From assembly GCA_024704765.1 (NCBI GenBank), contig JAKMXF010000133.1, positions 434,001-498,000 on the forward strand: 64,000 bases of DNA, written 5' to 3'. The translations under genes were made by a program, and so were the position numbers. The stretch is from Oopsacas minuta (Eukaryota; Porifera; Hexactinellida; Lyssacinosida; Leucopsacidae). Below the pieces are notes generated by a model that saw only the letters and a list, made by a program, of their open reading frames with translations, made no database searches and had not been told where the DNA came from. Shown in pieces: positions 29,843 through 44,800 of the stretch; position 1 is the first letter of the stretch, and each line of letters begins with the position of its first letter.

Positions 29843-32800
29843 ATGGCCTTTCTATCGAGCGAACTTCGTTCTAGTATTAGAGACGATAATTTGCATGATA
29901 TTATTCCGATTCTGGAACGCCTGTATTCGAGCAAACACCCCCCAAAGAAGCAATTTTTGAACTGGGGGCGAAGTGACGTCATGATGGCATTCTCTGATAA
30001 AGTAAATCCTCTGACTATTGAGAGAATTGTTTCATTTTTGGATAAATATCACAGAGAATCTCTTTTCAATTCTTCTCTCGGAACAGACCCAGAGGACTCA
30101 GATTTACTTATGGACTCTGTGAGTATATTAGAATAGTATTTTACGTATGTATTTATCTGTCATTGCATAATTGCCACAAATATTGATCCAGCATGCAGAA
30201 TCTGTTTATTTAACTAATTTTACTCTAAATGCAATGTCTACTGGTTGTAAGGTGTAATGAGCAGTATATGTTACTGTCTACACTGTAGATTAATCAGTTA
30301 ACTCGGTTACAGCATCATTACGAACTTAGAGTTTAATCGAATATAGCTTTGGTCGTACAAAAAATTGGGGTAGTATATTTTTGTTATTGCTATGTGGATC
30401 TTCTACTTCCTTGCATTTAGTTGGAAATTAGCACTGAGAAATGTATCCTAGTTTAGAATAGGTTCTTCTTTTCGTTTACATATTTGTGGCGTATTATATT
30501 ATCTGTATATTCTTGATCTGCATTGAACTTTGTATTTTTTCCTACCACGAATGCACTTATCCATATGGCAGGTACATAATTCAAATCTGTTTGAATCAGC
30601 TTTCTAAAACATGTTAGCTCTTGTAAACACACACTTATTAACTTTAAACTATTGTTTTAATTAATTTGACTCCATATTTGGAAACACAGCTAAATTTTTA
30701 TATTTTTGCTCCATTTCTAACTGAACACTCTGATTCGTTATTTTACAGAAACTGTGCACTGTTTGTTTACTTTATTGTTATAATGTTTCTTCTAAACTGA
30801 ACTTAACCATTTGATTAAATAATTTACAAAAGTATGTCCTTTTATGACAATTAAATATAACTATAATCTCACTCAATAATGCGCTCATACAAATATTACT
30901 ACTGCTCATTAACTTTTTCTAATTAGAGAAAATTATTTTAATTTTATGCCATCAACTTGTCGCGAACTTCTTTCTGAAATATTAGACTTTTATTGAATTG
31001 AGTACAAAAGATAACTACTCGATAGCTTTGTCACTTTTAACAGATATATGACTATACGTAAGGTCAGGCTAACAGCAATTGGATTGTACTAGAAATTGTA
31101 TCACTTGTTAAACTGGTCCATATGTTTGTTATAACAATGAGGGCGATTTTGTTTTCTGCTTGTACTTCGATTATCCATCAATTATACTATTCGATAGGTG
31201 AATAGATATCCTTATGGTAAGTAGAACGGCACGTCATATCTATATAATTCTGAAATATCATGAACTTGCGTATGTGTGTCTTAGTTTGATCAGTAATATC
31301 CGTAATTAGTAGATAATTAATTCCCAATTTAGCATAACTACTTCATTAATACGAAACCTGCTTTGCCATCTAAGTACGAAGTTCATCTCGTTATAATTGC
31401 ACTATTTTGATTCTCAAGTTTAATACTACCAGCTCCATATCAAAATCTAAGTTACCATCCGATATTACTTCTACAATCTGAAGCCCTTACATTCCAGTAT
31501 CTCATTTCACTGTTAGGAAGTCTCTTTCAGTCTGTTTATTATCATAGCCACGCAATTGATGAATTACTTTGCTTCGATTCTAATCTAGAATTATTGCTTT
31601 TACCCCTTCAGCGTTACTTACCACCCTTCTATATAGCGTAGATTCTATCCAGCAGATGTAAAGCTAATCATTAGTCCCATATTATTACTGGAATGTGAAG
31701 TTGCAGAATTGTATACTATTTAGTTATTTTCATTTGCTATAAGTTGTAATAAGGAAATTTCTTTCTCCATTCAATATTCATAATAGCAATATTGCTATGC
31801 ACATACATTGCGTATAAATGCGTGTGTATATAATTCTAGAGTTATTCATACAATTAATTTGTATATTCCTATTCTGGTAGTGATTTTAAAGTTCTGTCAT
31901 CTCAACATTTTCCAAAAATCTTCAGCCTTGTTTCTGTGTGTTATGTCAAAAAATCCTGTAGCAAGCAATATAAGTGTATCTCCTTTTTAGTTATTAGTTA
32001 AACGACCTCTTAATTTGGAGAAATGTATCTATTGAAGTTTGAACTTTATCTTAACAGGCTTGAAAATATCCATTAAATTATTTCTAATATAATTTTATAG
32101 TTAGACTTGATGAAAATTAGTTTTGGATTTTAATTGAAGACTCATGCTTAGTATTATTTGTTGTTTTGTTTAAATTCTGGCACAAATATAACCATTATGT
32201 GGTAAGAAAGAACGATCCATTCAATTTATCATTATGCACCCTCGTAATTAACCATCTAATGAAATTTCCAAACTTTTTTGTAGTGTCTGAGAAGGTTACA
32301 TAATGTATCTATGTGTTAGTGTATAAATTCTATTAGGGCATTTGTGTGTGGCATAGATTGATAATATCATTGTTTACACACATTATACACCCATCATAAT
32401 TACAATTATATACGTAATTGAAGACATACCAAATTCTCTTTAGACCAATCAATTCGACTCAATGCTTCTAATATCTATCGTTTGTTAATTAGTAAGATAG
32501 CGTTGCTGCATTTGAAACTGTCTCAAGGTTGCTAGCGGCCAACCTCGATCATTGACTGTCAGAAATTTGTACTGTACATCTTTTCAATAGCTTCCTGCAC
32601 AAACTTTGGTTTTAGTTATTCTAATCTTTCTCTTAAAGAGCTAATAGTATGTTTGGCTCAAATAATACAATGCATCTTCTGATAATTACTATCAAACTTG
32701 TGTACAAATTAAATCGAACCTTTAGCTAACAAGACGCTTATTAATGACTAATAGAATACAATTCACAAACAGTTCCTAAACTGTTAGTAATATTTATTAT

Positions 32801-35800
32801 CATTCTACTCCAAACCATGTCTGCTAACATTTGTTTTATCCGATTATTAACCATCGAATCTTCACTCAATAGAATGTATTACAGTCTATTGGATATCTGC
32901 TAATATGTATCTCTATTATGTTCTGAGGTTCTATGCTGAATGGAATAATTACATTATAATTATCTCGTATTTAACATTCCAACTATACGTCGCGTCGTTT
33001 AATGTTCTACCGTCCTTCTGTTCATTTATTAGTTGGCTTGAAGCAACCTTGCATTAGGATTTACAGAATGTGTAATTCTGAACTGAAGACTGATATGATC
33101 ATCTAGATACTGTTATTTTTGTGTTTACTCTCTTAATTCTTTGTTTACGATTTGTTTGCTGCTCTGTTGTCGTTCTGAAATGTTTACTCTACCCTCTTGA
33201 ACTCGGAAATCGTATAACAGTTATAAATAGTTGGGAGAATAATATCATATTATACAAGGAAATTAGATATTTTAACCAATTCCTTAACTACAAGTTAACT
33301 TACCAGTTTCCCTTATATGTTATTGTATTGTATTGTAAATTTAGCCAAAGATAAAAATGAAAGATCCAGACTCTGCATTGGGAATATCACTAGCAACATC
33401 ACTTCCAGCCAATTTGTTTCGTAACTATTATCAGTGTGCTTCTACAGCAGATCTAACTACAAATCTTGATCGACCCTCCCAACCTATGGCACACGGACAA
33501 AGTTCATACTCTATTTCACCCAGCTGTTCTCAAGTATTTGGATTCCAATCTATTTCCCCTAACAACATACCAAAGAGATCAAATATTAAGAAATACAGAC
33601 GGAAACTTTGTTCATCTACTCCAGACCTGCTGCAATTACAGAGAATGGATGAGGTAATTATATGAATAATTATTATAGGATATTATAATTATGGACTTTA
33701 TGTTAATTGTAACAAAGTTTAGTCCCTTATCAATATTGCAATGAGGTAAGAAAGGTCAATTTATGATAGCCTGATAGTACATGCCAACAGTATGTTCCTA
33801 CTGAGAAGAGGATTGTTAATCTATTAAAGTTCGGAATTATTTTTATATCCCTCCCTCCCTCAGTGATTAAAAGTATGAGAATATAAGGTTCAATTTGTAT
33901 CTTTAAGAATATCTACATAGAGCCACCTATTCCATCATGTGAATGAACTTCTCATAAATTTGGACATTATTGCCAAACTACATTTATGTAAATTTGGTTA
34001 TTAAGAATAATAGAAAGTTTTAGAATTATTTCTAATCGTCACTTTAAGTTCACTCATGTAAATTATCCTTATGACATCTACGTAGCTTGAGGTCAGTATA
34101 ATTCATAGCAAATAATTGTATTATTCAGCTATGTCATTAATTGTAGACACAAATATTGTTGTTTATGAATTTAAAATATCATATCCGTAATTTGTTGGGT
34201 TAAGTATTTCTCCTCTCCCAGAGCAATATTCTTATTTGAAGACAAAAGTACTACACTTATAATTTGACCACATTATTCTTACGAATAAGTTATTATTGTT
34301 TATTATCGTATTTTAATGTAATTTTAGGCTGAACTTTCTCTTACGCCAAGAGCCTCAAAGTAAGTTGTGTGTGTTGTATGGTAATTATAAGTTTATCAAA
34401 TGTATTAACGTCTAACTAATTATTCACCTTTCAAAGTTGAAAGGTGAATTAGTAATTCACCAGAAAATTGAGAATATTTTTGCATAGAAGCATATGAACA
34501 ATATTTTTTATGTATTTTGTTGCAGAAGTGTCTAGCAATCAAACAACTGTTCATTGACTAAGTTCGATTTATTTCACTGTAATTCATCTAGTATTAATTG
34601 CTAGTACATTTACGTATTCTCTTTCTAGCTATTCGTTACGACCTTCTAGCGTATACAGACCACAAGGACATTCACACAGTAAGTAACTTATAGTTGCTAG
34701 CAATTAAATTACGAGCACGAATCTCATAACGACTTCCTGATCTGTCCAGAATTTAAATCAAAATCGTGTTAGTTCATTGAGAATCTATGTTGATTTATTC
34801 ATTTTTACAGGTTTCTCACAGCGTAATCCCAATCCCACCAACAGTCTTGCCATCTGTCCCTTCCAATTTAATAACAGGTACATATTGTATAAATTGGTTA
34901 CTCCGCATAATCTCTCAACTGTCTGTGTATCTTCTAGTCGTTATACAGATCAATTTCGTAGATGGTCTGCTACGTCATCAGGCTATAACACTGCTTCTCC
35001 TGCCTCAGTATCTGTGAGTTATAACTTTACCTATTACAAATATTACAAATATTACACTAGTATAATATTTTATCGATTATTTTTATAGACATCATCTTCT
35101 TATGAAAAACTAAATTATGTGAGTTCTGAATATCCCACAACAAATATCTTCACATATTATGACGTATGTATAATTACAATTTTATTTGTTAGACTTCAAC
35201 CAACCATCAAGAATATGAACCTACCAGCACACGGCATTGGCGGTAAGATATTCTCTATTTTAATACTTTTCTGAACTAAAATTCGTTCCTATTCTGTTGT
35301 TAGTAAAAAACTTAAAGAATAATTATTTGTTTTATTAGCAGGACCGATAGCATGGGTTCAGAAGATGACTTCCATTTCAAGTATCGATCTCTAAGATCTC
35401 TGAGGTGACTATCGCTAACCTTATTTGCTATATATTAAGATATTAATAGCTGTTTCCAGTTTATCTATAGACTATACCCAACCATTGATAAGTTAATGTG
35501 CAGGGTCACACAGCTAAAATAGATGTGTGTATTCTGATGCTTAATTAGGTGAAGTATAAATGAGTATATTGCTTGAACCTTGCCACTGAAGGAATTTAAT
35601 CTCCCGCTAGTCGAAGCTACAAGTATGTGTAGAATGTTTGTGTCAGTTAAGCATGATAAACACAAATTACCAATGGACATTACCGAAAAGATAATTATTT
35701 CATTAGTTGAGATCACAGATCTCACTCTTTGATCCACAAAATAATAATCACAAGGGAATTCACTCCATTATTTAAATCAGGATTATATTATTGAAATCAT

Positions 35801-38800
35801 TCAGTCAAAGTTTTATCATCCCTGTAGAGAGAATATAAATATAATATATGTCTATCCGCTTAAATTCTATAATGTTTTACCTGATAGCATATACAGTTCT
35901 TATTATGTCTGGGTTAGTACATGGCTACTCGTCGGGGCCTCCTACTAGTGTGTGTCGCTCTTTAGCACCTGATACGTCTGCTTCTGGGCATAACGCTATG
36001 CCTCTTAGCTCTAATATTCCATACGCCCTTACGGTTGTTAACTCACCACATCGCACATACCATGAGGAACAAACAATAATACTCGAATTGTCTGATCCCG
36101 GGAAGAAGAGTTTTGTGGGATTCATGGTACAAGGTCGTGATGTCAATGGGGAGCCAGTTGGTTCGTTTGTACGTCAATCCCAGTATCAACGACTCATGCA
36201 TTGTCCAGGCGTAATAGGCAATAGTATTTCGCATTATAACCTAGCGGATAAACATTTCACTTCTCAGGAATTGGTCTGGACTGCTATCGGTACTAAGAAG
36301 AGTAACGTAACATTCTTCTATACAGTAGTGCATGAAATGGATGAGTATTGGGTATTTGCGAGAGGTCCTTCTTTATATTTTGTGTCTAACGCAATTACAC
36401 TGTCTATTTGTAATCTCTTGTTATACTCTATGGTGATAATTCTCTGTAGTATAATTATGTAGCTAACCTAGTAGAGAACTAATAAATAAGAAATAACTTT
36501 GGTAGTATTAAATAAAATTATATTCATAATTGTATTCCTTCCTACTGCCATTTATAATGTATTATTCTGTATTATAATTTTGGATTATTATTTATTGATT
36601 CTCTGCTTCATTTCTAAGAAAAAACATTTAACTAAAACACAAGTTACGTACAATTTATCATATCATCAGTTGGTTTTTATTTTCTTATCTCTCTATAGTC
36701 CAGATTCTTCTATTGGATATCAGCCACTAGATCAAACTACAATATGGGATACATTCAAAGCAAACTTCCCACATGTAAGCGATAACAATAATATAATGGG
36801 ATAGACTTGTTTATTTTATTGTTATTAGGCACAACAACAAATGCAGGATCAACTCCATGAATATATTAAGAATGTGAATAGTGACGACAAGATAGAAACT
36901 TTCTCCAAAAATCAAGTAAGCTACAGTGATCTCTAATTACATGCAAAAAGTTATATTCTTTATCTTTGTAGTTAGTAGAGTTAGCTCTAAATATAATCGA
37001 GGCATCTGATACTAATCAGCTGACGAGTACATTCTTCTTTGCTATCTCAAAGGATCTTGCTGATATTCTCCACAGGGTAAGAAAAAATGTTTAAATACAC
37101 ATAACACGTCATGAATTAATTATTTATTATCATAGATTGTTGCCAAGTATTGCACTGGAAATGAAACATCTCCTGTAATATCAGTAATCAAACAGCTCTA
37201 TTGTATTGTTAGCAGACCAGCTAGACTCCTAGAATGCATGGTATGTTATTTTTGACAATTAATTCTGATCATTTTACTGTTTGATTTGCATTCAATATAC
37301 TAATGCCCCAAGGGAAAGACCACTATAATTCTGCTCATTATGAAACTCAATACATTTTTCTTATCATTTGTAGATACTTTTCCCTTACATTTATTTTGTA
37401 AGCAACTTAGCATATACAAATTTCAATTATACAATTCTGTATATGATTTTAAGCATTTTTAATATTCGTCCGATTTCTGTAATTTACTAATTGTCAACAC
37501 AGTTATATTCGGTAGGAAATAGCAAAAAGGACATATCCATTTAATCACTAATATAAAAAGAGGAAAATTATCAAATTTCTATATCAATAATAATGAAGTT
37601 ATCTTATCTATCGTTCTTCTTTATCTTGCCTGCTTTATATGCAAGTTCTAATCACGATTTCAATGATCTCGTTAGTAGTCAATGCAAAGGTAATGAATCT
37701 TGTGTAATTCACATACCCCCACATACTTATAGAATTTCGAGCACTGTGTTACTGTCTGGCTACTCAAATGTTACAATTATCGGGCATGATAAAGGCTCTA
37801 CAGTATGTTTCGCTTCCACAAGTATAACTCATATTGCAATCCATAATGTCGATAAGGTTGTTGTTGGAAACGTGCACTTCGTAGGTTGCAATGATGAACA
37901 AGAGGACCAAATTATAACACCTCATTCATATGCTATAACCGCGAATAATAGCATTGGGCTAATCATATCATCATGTAATATAGTTCAGGTCTTGGACTCA
38001 AAATTTTCAAACTTTTCTGGCAGCTTACTGAAGATATTTTATTCCCAAAACGTCTCCATTTTGAACTGTCGATTTGAAGGTAACGGAAATTTCCATTTTA
38101 CTCAAGGAATTTTGTACTCTACTCCGCACGTGAATAGCTCTACCCTAATGATCACGGATTGTACTTTTGTAAATTTAAATGCGCGCAGTTACACAAAATA
38201 TAATTATTCAGTCTCATTACTGGATAATGATCCTCATTACATACAGGGTGCAGGTATTTACCTTTTGTTAGTCAATGACAGAGATGTTTTGGTAGAGATA
38301 GAAAACTCTACGTTTATCAATTGTTCTGCAGTAAAGGGAGGAGGTATATTCGCAAAGGCTCTCTCTAATCGCTCACAATATGTCGTTAATGTGCGTAATT
38401 CCAATTTCCTTAATAATAGAGCTAATGCTTTGGAAAACAATGGAATATTCGCGGTATTTGGTGGTGCTATTGCCTTTTTAGCTATGGATCCAGACAACAT
38501 TGAAATAAGAATAGAAAATACTAATTTTACAGGTAATTATGCCTATCGAGGACAAGGTGGAGCTATTTTAATGCATTTCTATGATAAATCAGACACTGTC
38601 AATTCATCTTTGTTGTTGACTATTAATAACAGTATATTTCTCAAGAATTCTGCACATACCGGTGGCGCTATATATTTTCAAGGTCGTGATATTCACTACC
38701 CAAACAATATTCATAAGTTTAACAGGTTATTGATCGATTCCAGCCATTTCCAGACGAATTTTGCAGTATTTGCCGGTGCTGTGTTTGTCAGTGGTAATCG

Positions 38801-41800
38801 AATATACCTGAATTCCAATAACACATTCAGAAACAATAGTGCTTCAAATAATGGAGGGGTTTTTCTGCTAACTCAAGCTCAATTGATTTTGAACGGTAGC
38901 AATCTTATGGAGAGAAATCAAGCAGGAATATTTGGTGGTGCTATTTACCTAAAATATTCAAAGATAATCCTTTCACGATACAACCAATCTTCTTTTATTC
39001 GATCTAACTTGGCACAAGTTCGTGGTGGTGGTGTCTATGTGGAAAATAATCTTTTACTGCCTGTACATATGTTCGATTACACTTCTCATAGTCAATGTTT
39101 TATACAACCTGACTCAAACTCATCATCTAATGCAAAGTACTCTATTATCTTTTCTAATAATTCCGTATCACTTTTGAAGTCTCATCCAAACATTTGTCTG
39201 GGTAATGATATATACGTTAAAACTATGGAATATTGCTCTGAATTCATTGATGATTCCTTCTCTCTCAATGCTACAGTTCATTTGTTCAAGAGTTTGGGAA
39301 TTCATTTAAATTCTTCTGTAAACTGCTCGATTACTACTGACGTGTCTAGAATTCATTTTGATTTGGAGCCAATGTGTAAGATAAGCGGTACAGATTTAAA
39401 CTTTAACTGCAGTACAAACTTCGATCAAACAGCTTTTCAGGATTACGTTCACCGAATCAAGAAATTTATAAGAAACACATCATTGAATGATACAACAATT
39501 AACCTAGTATTTCCAGGATATATTTCTACATTTGTGATACATCTTGAAGACGAATTCAATCAGTCGACGACCTTTTGTGTGGATGTTAGCTTATCCCCAT
39601 CAATAGCAGAAAATAACTTGCCTGTATCGCATATAGAGATATTCCCTACACCGACTTGTTGGCAGCCCCTGAATAGCTATAAAGTTCTGTTCACTCATCG
39701 TGATGTAGAGTATAACAATGAAATCGTAGACATGTGTGTGTCGACAAGTTCAATACCTCCTCTATTCAGTTGTACTAAACTACTCGTAGCAAAATGTCCT
39801 AGCGGCTTCAAATTCCAATCCGGTATGTGTTACCCTGATGGTGATAATAAATATTTGAATAAATTATTTGAAAACAAAGTCTACACAGATATAAGTTACA
39901 ACAATGGTAGTTCTATCCCTGATGTAGCGAAAGTTAAGATTCCTCAAGATTTCCCAGTAATAATTTACACAACTAATGGAACGCATGATAAATTTGTTCT
40001 TGGAGAATGTAAATACTTTAAGTGCAGAAATTTGAACATGCAGGTGAACCTATTGAATCCGTATCACCAGTGTAAGGATAAACTCACAGGACCATATTGT
40101 ACACAATGTTCCGATAGCACTCCTCAAGCAAGGAAATTGCTTATTCCACCCGTTTCAATTTTAAGAATATTTACTAATAACGATCCCTGCTATACTTGTA
40201 GATTTCCGTGGATTTGGATACCTCTCTATCTGATAATTACAGTTGCTATCACGGTAATCGTCCTCTCCCTACGCATTGACATATTCAATGACTATACACG
40301 TAGTATTGCGTTTTATTCCAGTATCCTCTATCTGTATGTTGTTAGTTGTGGTCCTATGACTGATGGCCATCTGTTCGATCTGATAGGGTTTATTTTGAGT
40401 TTAAGTAATTTGCTTGTATCACAAAACTTACCGTTTTGTATGTCGCAGAATGAAAATGAGATAGATAACGTTACTTCTTTTGACAATTTGAATCCATTTG
40501 TTTATGGTATTTACTTGACCGTTGTGTATCTTCTTTTCCATAAAATTCCTTACCTGCATCGTTATAATCTTGGAAGAGATATCCTCTTTCCCATGTGGAC
40601 ACTCTTCATTCTAACTTACAGTAATCTGTGTGTTGGAGTATTTGTACCTTTTCAATGTAATATGCAGCATAAGTGGATCTATCATGGAGAAAAGTTATGT
40701 AGAAATGATAACTTCTTTAGCTATTCAGCTTTCATTGTAGCAACTATCATCGTTCCTATCCCTGTTATGCTTATTTTCTACTCTTACCAGTCGAGAGAAA
40801 AAAGAATTCATTTGACTGAAAATTATGAAAAACGTTTCAGGTCCGGTTTTAAGCTCTGGGAAGTGATGAAACTCTTTTCTCGTTTTTTCATTGCATTTAT
40901 TTTCCCTCTCCCATACATTATGCCTGGCTTAGTACGGATATTACCTTTTGATTCTTGTATCGTTGTGTCTCTTATTTGTCTGTTGTTGCTTGTAATAAAT
41001 TCGCTATGTCAACCAGCTACTAATCATCTCGCAAACCATTTTGAATCATTCTGCCTCTTCATCCTGTCTACTCTTGGGATTTTCAATATATCTCATGGTA
41101 CTGTATGGGGCCATACAACCCCAGCTTTATTTGTACTATCTCCTTTTGTGTTGTTTGGCATTATTAAGTTGTATGAGCCAATTTTGAAAACTATTCGCAG
41201 AATCTCAACATTTTTGAAAGAGAAAAATCGAAGAAGATAGTTGCTTGTTTGATATAATATCTAAGCTAATTAATATATTAATTATTGTTACTATTATCTT
41301 GCTGTAAAATTGCATATTTATTTATGTGATATTATTAATAATAATAATAAAATAATGTTAAGTTTCTGTATTAATATTTACTCAGTTTTACTTACATATC
41401 TAACATTCTTATCATTAGGAGTTTGATGTTGAGGCATATTCCAACTCATTTAACAATGATATAGATTTAGTAAAGCGTAGAATGTGTGAGGACGATCTCG
41501 TCCCGTATATTATGCGACAGCTTAATTCTGATCTGAGTAAGTTATGGATAAACTTGTCACCTCAAAAATCTGTGTATTTATCCCATGTTTCTTGTATAGC
41601 TATAGTTGAAGAGAAAACTCAGAGCGAAAAAGCTGATAAAGTGAGTTGATAGCATTTTGTTGTATACATACGTACTATACGTATATACAAACTTGTTTAT
41701 TTATTTATTTCCAGGCTCAGGAAGCTAAACAACCCTGTGAATCAGATTTCACTGCAATTAAAACAATTTCTAAAGGAGCTTACGGGTAAGTAACCTAGAT

Positions 41801-44800
41801 GTATATACTAGATGTATATACTAGATGTATATACTTAGTTAGAAGTGCAATGAATATTTTAATATTTCCAATTTTAGGATTGTACTACTAGTCCGTTATA
41901 AAGGCACTAATAGAAAGTTTGCTATGAAGAAGATCAGCAAACAGAGGATGGTTCAGAAGAAATTAGTTCCTCAAGTTTATGCAGAGAGAGACATACTTAG
42001 TCTAGCTGAGAATCCATTCATAGTATCTCTTCTCTGCACATTCAGTACTAAGGTAAACCTGAATTCCATAATTATTGTATTAATTCATTTATAACCTCTA
42101 CAATTTCCACAAGGCCCCGGATTGTGGAAGTTACACTATAGGTATTTACAATATTTCTTATATCTAGAAACACTACTGTCTTGTTATGGAGTATGTAGAG
42201 GGTGGAGATGTAGCTAGCCTCATAGAGAAGGTAGGAACTCTCCCTGTAGACATGGCACGTATGTACTTCAGTGAAGCTGTGTTAGCATTAGAATATGTGC
42301 ACAGTTATGGAATAGTACATAGAGACCTCAAACCAGACAAGTAAGTAATATTTTAATAGCTAAATATATCGTATCTGCGTGTATATAGCTGTATGCTTTG
42401 TAGTATGCTGATTACCTCAGAGGGACATATCAAGCTAACTGATTTTGGTCTCTCAAAGATTGGACTTGTAACATGTAAGTATATGAATAATACTCTATAT
42501 TTCAGCGGTCCAACTTTTCACCAATGGACCTCTATACCGAACTTAACACATACTGTGGACCACTCCCATATACTGCAATAAAACTTTGAGATCTTGTGGA
42601 CTGTTGGGACGCTGCTCTATTTATTATTTATGTTTTAACTATTATATTCACAGTTACTGCTACACTACTTGAAGACAATATAAGGTCTCGATTGACCGAG
42701 AATCACTTCAAAGAGTCTACAGTGTGGGGTACACCTGATTACATAGCTCCTGAGGTTATCCTAGGACTAGAGTATGATAAAGCTGTAGATTGGTGGTCTA
42801 TGGGAGTTATTCTTTATGAAATGTTGGAATACTTCAAACCATTCAAAGCAAATACTGTAGATGAATTATTCGATATTATCACTAATGGTAAGTTAATACA
42901 CATTAAATTCTATTAATAATATATTATCAACATCATTATTTATTTAGAAGCTTATGAACTAACCTGGGTAGATGAAGAACTGGTTGAGAGACCACCGAAA
43001 GCCGCAGAAGACCTGATTAAGAAATTGTTAACCTACCAGCCGAAGAAGAGATTAGGCAGTACTGAACAAGGAGGTAGGTGTTACATACTGTGCTATTCGA
43101 TAGAAGCGGGTATTACTATATATCTGTTGTGTTTAATATAACGGAAGTTGATTGTATCTATTAATTATTGTATTCAGGAATTGAAGCAGTGAAGTCACAT
43201 CCTTTCTTCAATGGACTAGATTGGAACAATCTGCTTAGAATCAAAGCTGAATTTGTCCCTCAACTAGAAGGGGAATACGACACGTCTTATTTTGACAGTA
43301 AGTTACTTGTAGTATAGCATATATCTAGCTAGCTATGTGTTTATATGCTATTATTATAGCACGAGAAGAAAGATACCCAGATGATTACGAGAGTGATGTG
43401 GGAGAGGAAGAGACGACTGGAGAACCAGGCTATACCCGCTTCGCTACAACCTCAATCAGATTCTCTAGACTGCTTGAGAATGAAGATTTGGATGAGTATG
43501 GGGATCTCACGATAGCACCTTGTCCCCCCAGCTACCCCAAACAGGAGTCTAAGGGTTTGATTGACTCCCCCAGTGAGAAGAGTCTCCCGGACCTCATGAT
43601 ACTCTCTGACAAAGATGATGAAAAATCTACTGAGGATGAAGGGTAAATACAATATTCGCAATTATCGCGGTCCATTGAGCTTCGATATAACGGGAGTCGA
43701 CTGGATCTCGCCTAAAGCAAAGCTAGCTAGATAATCCTGTCAAAATCCAATTATTTTATTAACTATGAAGTCGTAATATTCAAATACATACTACACACGT
43801 AAAACGATCTTGAACTATAACTCAATAATCATTTGATAATACCTAATATACACACAGGTTAAAGCATGTTGATGACGAAGAACTCGTAAAGCTCTTATCT
43901 CCCTCTAACCAGAGGCCTGACTCTCTATTTCCATGCAATACACCAACAGACTCAGAACAAGACATACACTCTCTAGACATCATATATCTACCTCGCACAT
44001 CTAAAGCTAATAACATAGCTATGTTGTCTGCTTCAGAACCTGAGCTATCATATGTTTGTCCTGAGTCTAATACTACAGATCTTGATAGAGGTAATATTAT
44101 ACTATCTTATACATGATTGCTAAACCTCTCGAGATCTATGGATTATTCGGAGATTTGTGTATGACATGTGATTTAATTATTTTATTAGTTGATGAAATCG
44201 AACCTCCTGTTCGGTACCGCTCACACACCAAGAGTACCTCTTCCACTCAACTCGAGGAGATGACACTCAAACCTCACCCTCCTGTCACATTCAGTTCTAA
44301 GAGTCCAAGACTAAAGAGACGTCCTCGCGTCAGTAAATCTAAACCCAGTAATATCCCCAGTCCATCGTCTCCTCATTGTCAGAGACGCCGTTTCTCTGAT
44401 GACATTCACTCCAAACAAATAGAAGTGGAGAAGTGTCAGAACGAATTCGGGTTTGCAGTTAGAGGTATTCGTGTGTACATGAAGAACTCAAACAACTTTC
44501 AGACAGATCATTTGGCTACGGTATGAAAAATTCAAAATACAGTGGATGCCGGTTATAAGAACCCCCTTGGGAGTAGCAATACATGTTCTTATAACGAACA
44601 TAAAGTATAGAGAAATATATGTGAACCGTTTTCAAGAGGATAGTGCTTTTATCCAACAAGTTCTTATATCCAGTGTTCATATAGCCAGCATCCACTGTAC
44701 ACTTAATTTATCCATATATTATTTACTGAATTTCTCTCTGCAGAGAATAGTAGAAGGCGGACCAGCTGATGGGGGAGGTCTAAAGGAGAACGATCTCATA

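Noticed and set aside
31808-31990. Open frame in MAST intron 1 as a further nested gene
   Set aside because: 60 codons of AT-driven composition; no signal peptide, domain or acceptor/donor context.
35119-35163. Longer version of MAST exon 7 ending at 35163
   Set aside because: It would leave an intron of only 29 bases before exon 8; the donor at 35119 gives a normal 74-base intron.
37593-41240. Bacterial (chlamydial Pmp) origin for the beta-helix gene
   Set aside because: Only the generic GGAI/FxxN motif is shared. There is no autotransporter barrel; the gene has a eukaryotic-type signal peptide and multi-pass domain and lies in an animal intron with similar base composition.
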